Below are positions 6,403 to 7,813 of a stretch of DNA of 7,813 nt, one piece after another; positions within the stretch are counted from its first letter, which is position 1; the number at the start of each line of letters is the position of its first letter. Position numbers and translations under genes: made by a program. This DNA is from Myxococcales bacterium (GTDB taxonomy: Bacteria; Myxococcota_A; UBA9160; SMWR01), in contig JACZVU010000128.1 in assembly GCA_022572485.1 (NCBI GenBank), positions 1 through 7,813 on the forward strand. Reading direction: 5' to 3'. The notes under the pieces were generated by a model that made no database searches, was not told the origin of the DNA, and worked only from the letters and a program-made list of their open reading frames with translations.

Positions 6403-7620
6403 ATGCGTCCGAAGACCATTCGAAATGACACCGACCACCGGAGTTCGCTCGCGGAGGTTGAGCGCCTCATGGCCAGTAGTCCGACGATCGGCTCCGAGGA
6501 AGCCGATCGCCTGGACGTATTGTCTCTGCTGGTTGAGGAGTACGAGAAGTCCGCGTTTCCGATCGAGCTACCTACCCCCATCGACGCCATCAAGTTCCGA
6601 ATGGATCAGATGGGGCTTGAGCAGCGAGACCTGATCCCCTTCATCGGTAGCCGAGCCCGGGTATCAGAGGTCCTGAACGGTAAGCGCCCGCTTACCCTCA
6701 CCATGATGCGCGCACTTCATAGCGGGCTGGGTATTCCTGCTGCTGTTCTCTTGAGTGAAGAGGTGACGGAGATCGAGGCGAGTGCCGAGATCGACTGGAA
6801 GCGCTTTCCGCTCAGAGACATGGCGAGGTTCGGCTGGATCGACGCTCCGAAGCGTATTCTGGCGAAACACGTCGAATCGCTAATGGAGGAGTTTGCTGCG
6901 CCTATCGGTGGCTTCCGTCACGCATCCAACCAATTCCTTCGTCGGACTCGAACGATGCGCAGTGCCCGCAAAATGGACCTCTATGCTCTTGAGGCTTGGT
7001 GCATGAGAGTTCGAATTCGGGCACTCGATTCTCGGCCAACCACGAAGTTCTCCGCCGCAGACATCAACGAAGATGTCTTTCGCGAGATTGCTCAGCTGAG
7101 CGCGAGCTCCGATGGGCCGCTTCGTGCAGCGGAGAGGATCAGAGACCTCGGCATTCATTTTATCGTTGAGCGGCACCTTCCAAAGACCCACCTTGACGGT
7201 GCCGCATTGCTCTCCATTGATGACACGCCGATTATCGCTTTGACCCTTCGCCACGATCGCCTGGACGCCTTCTGGTTCTGCCTTTTACACGAACTGGCGC
7301 ATGTGGTGCTCCATCTCAACCGGGAGACCAATGCGTGCATTGATGATATGGATGCGCCGTCGAGTGGATCAGAAATCGAACGTGAGGCAGACCGCAAGGC
7401 GAGAGAAGCTCTGGTTCCCTCGAAGATCTTTCGGAAGAGCAGGGCGTACTCAGTCCGTAGCGTCGCGGCAGCAGTGGACCTTGCGTCCACTCTGAACGTC
7501 CACCCCGCTGTTGTGGCTGGAAGGATTCGCTACGAGGCAAGTGACTACCGAATTCTGAGCCAGCTCGTCTCTCACGGAGAGGTCAAGAGATTGTTTCCGG
7601 CTCCGTTCGAAGGAGAGTGA
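6403..7620 (+). CDS. higA: HigA-like antitoxin fused to ImmA/IrrE metallopeptidase-like domain
   Basis: This 405-residue protein has two parts. Residues about 16-120 match long-form HigA antitoxins: a helical lead (EADRLDVLSLLVEEYEKSAFPIELPTPIDAI), then a helix-turn-helix with GSRARVSEVLNGKRPLTL (82-99), which parallels E. coli HigA GSKSMVSRVLSGKRKLTL. Residues about 240-380 are ImmA/IrrE-like (DUF955): zinc motif HELAH at 296-300, a probable third ligand Glu328 in EREADRKA, and VHPAVVAGRIRYE (366-378), a segment common to this family. The middle (130-235) is helical and unassigned. The HTH part should repress the operon and neutralise HigB. The ImmA-like part, by analogy with ImmA and IrrE, could cleave a repressor-like protein. 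The zinc ligands are intact, so activity is plausible. The ATG lies two bases after higB with only a weak GGAG 12 bases upstream, suggesting coupling. Typical HigA is about 100-140 residues. Confidence 0.87.
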   Translation: MRPKTIRNDTDHRSSLAEVERLMASSPTIGSEEADRLDVLSLLVEEYEKSAFPIELPTPIDAIKFRMDQMGLEQRDLIPFIGSRARVSEVLNGKRPLTLTMMRALHSGLGIPAAVLLSEEVTEIEASAEIDWKRFPLRDMARFGWIDAPKRILAKHVESLMEEFAAPIGGFRHASNQFLRRTRTMRSARKMDLYALEAWCMRVRIRALDSRPTTKFSAADINEDVFREIAQLSASSDGPLRAAERIRDLGIHFIVERHLPKTHLDGAALLSIDDTPIIALTLRHDRLDAFWFCLLHELAHVVLHLNRETNACIDDMDAPSSGSEIEREADRKAREALVPSKIFRKSRAYSVRSVAAAVDLASTLNVHPAVVAGRIRYEASDYRILSQLVSHGEVKRLFPAPFEGE

Positions 7621-7622
7621 TG
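7610..7622 (+). promoter_or_regulatory. Ribosome binding site and TGATG overlap after higA
   Basis: AGGAG at the end of higA lies about five bases before ATG at 7620-7622, whose A is the last base of the higA TGA stop. This is stronger than the site before higA and supports translation of the small frame that follows. Confidence 0.55.
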
Positions 7623-7790
7623 ATGACTACAGCAGCTCCATGCGATCACAACACCCCAGAGCCTCCGGCAAACCCGGGGTGGTTCACTCCTCGGCTCGTC
7701 GAACATATCCACGCAGTGTCTCCACACGGAGATGAAGACTCACGTCCATCGTGCGGAATACGGATGCGCCGTTTTCTACAGCGCTCGTGA
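7620..7790 (+). CDS. Small hypothetical protein, third gene of the hig operon
   Basis: This 56-codon frame starts at ATG 7620, overlaps the higA stop by one base (TGATG), is preceded by AGGAG, and ends in TGA at 7788-7790. I do not recognise the product. It is proline-rich at the start (TPEPPANPGWFTPRLVEHI, residues 12-30), has two cysteines (8 and 45), and has a basic end (RMRRFLQRS). No signal peptide or membrane segment is seen. Its second half overlaps another open frame (plus one base) that runs from about 7627 through ATG 7732 to the window edge, with the plausible translation HRAEYGCAVFYSARDESRPE. The real gene may therefore be a longer protein interrupted by a frameshift, or there may be two overlapping genes. 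Position and ribosome binding site are the only support. Confidence 0.42.
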   Translation: MMTTAAPCDHNTPEPPANPGWFTPRLVEHIHAVSPHGDEDSRPSCGIRMRRFLQRS

Positions 7791-7813
7791 TGAATCCCGC
7801 CCGGAGGCTGTGG

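Noticed and set aside
1..7813. CRISPR array, tRNA, rRNA, insertion sequence or CIRCE heat-shock element
   Set aside because: I saw no regularly spaced repeats, no cloverleaf candidate, no transposase, and no TTAGCACTC-type inverted repeat.

Overview
The window covers most of a bacterial protein quality-control operon on the minus strand (trigger factor, ClpP, ClpX, Lon) and, facing away from it, a short plus-strand operon that reads as a HigB-type toxin with an unusually long HigA antitoxin. The gene order tig-clpP-clpX-lon is widespread in Proteobacteria and related phyla. The DNA is GC-rich. The Lon and ClpP sequences look closest to my recollection of deltaproteobacterial types (Myxococcota/Desulfobacterota-like). 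That placement is an impression from residues, not a tree.

Layout: lon occupies 1-2107 on the minus strand and is cut by the window edge just after its catalytic serine. clpX (2123-3376) ends 15 bases before lon, in the same reading frame. clpP (3373-4005) overlaps clpX by four bases (ATGA). A 258-base spacer (4006-4263) separates clpP from tig (4264-5583). All four core genes are intact in the window, apart from the edge truncation of lon. Trigger factor acts on nascent chains at the ribosome, ClpX unfolds substrates and feeds the ClpP chamber, and Lon is a self-contained AAA+ protease.

Bases 5584-6115 hold no convincing gene. They contain two short perfect palindromes, a mirror-symmetric C-tract, an AT-rich stretch with an imperfect inverted repeat, and a good sigma70-like promoter at 6081-6109 facing right. 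That promoter places its start point at or next to the GTG start of higB, so the toxin message may be leaderless.

The right-hand operon is higB (6116-6400), then higA (6403-7620), then a 56-codon reading frame (7620-7790) whose ATG overlaps the higA stop and has a good ribosome binding site. The HigA protein joins a HigA-type helix-turn-helix domain to an ImmA/IrrE-like zinc-peptidase domain with an intact HELAH motif. An antitoxin carrying its own protease-like domain, set beside the genes for ClpXP and Lon (proteases known to degrade antitoxins in other bacteria), is the most interesting feature. The small downstream gene may be a third component.
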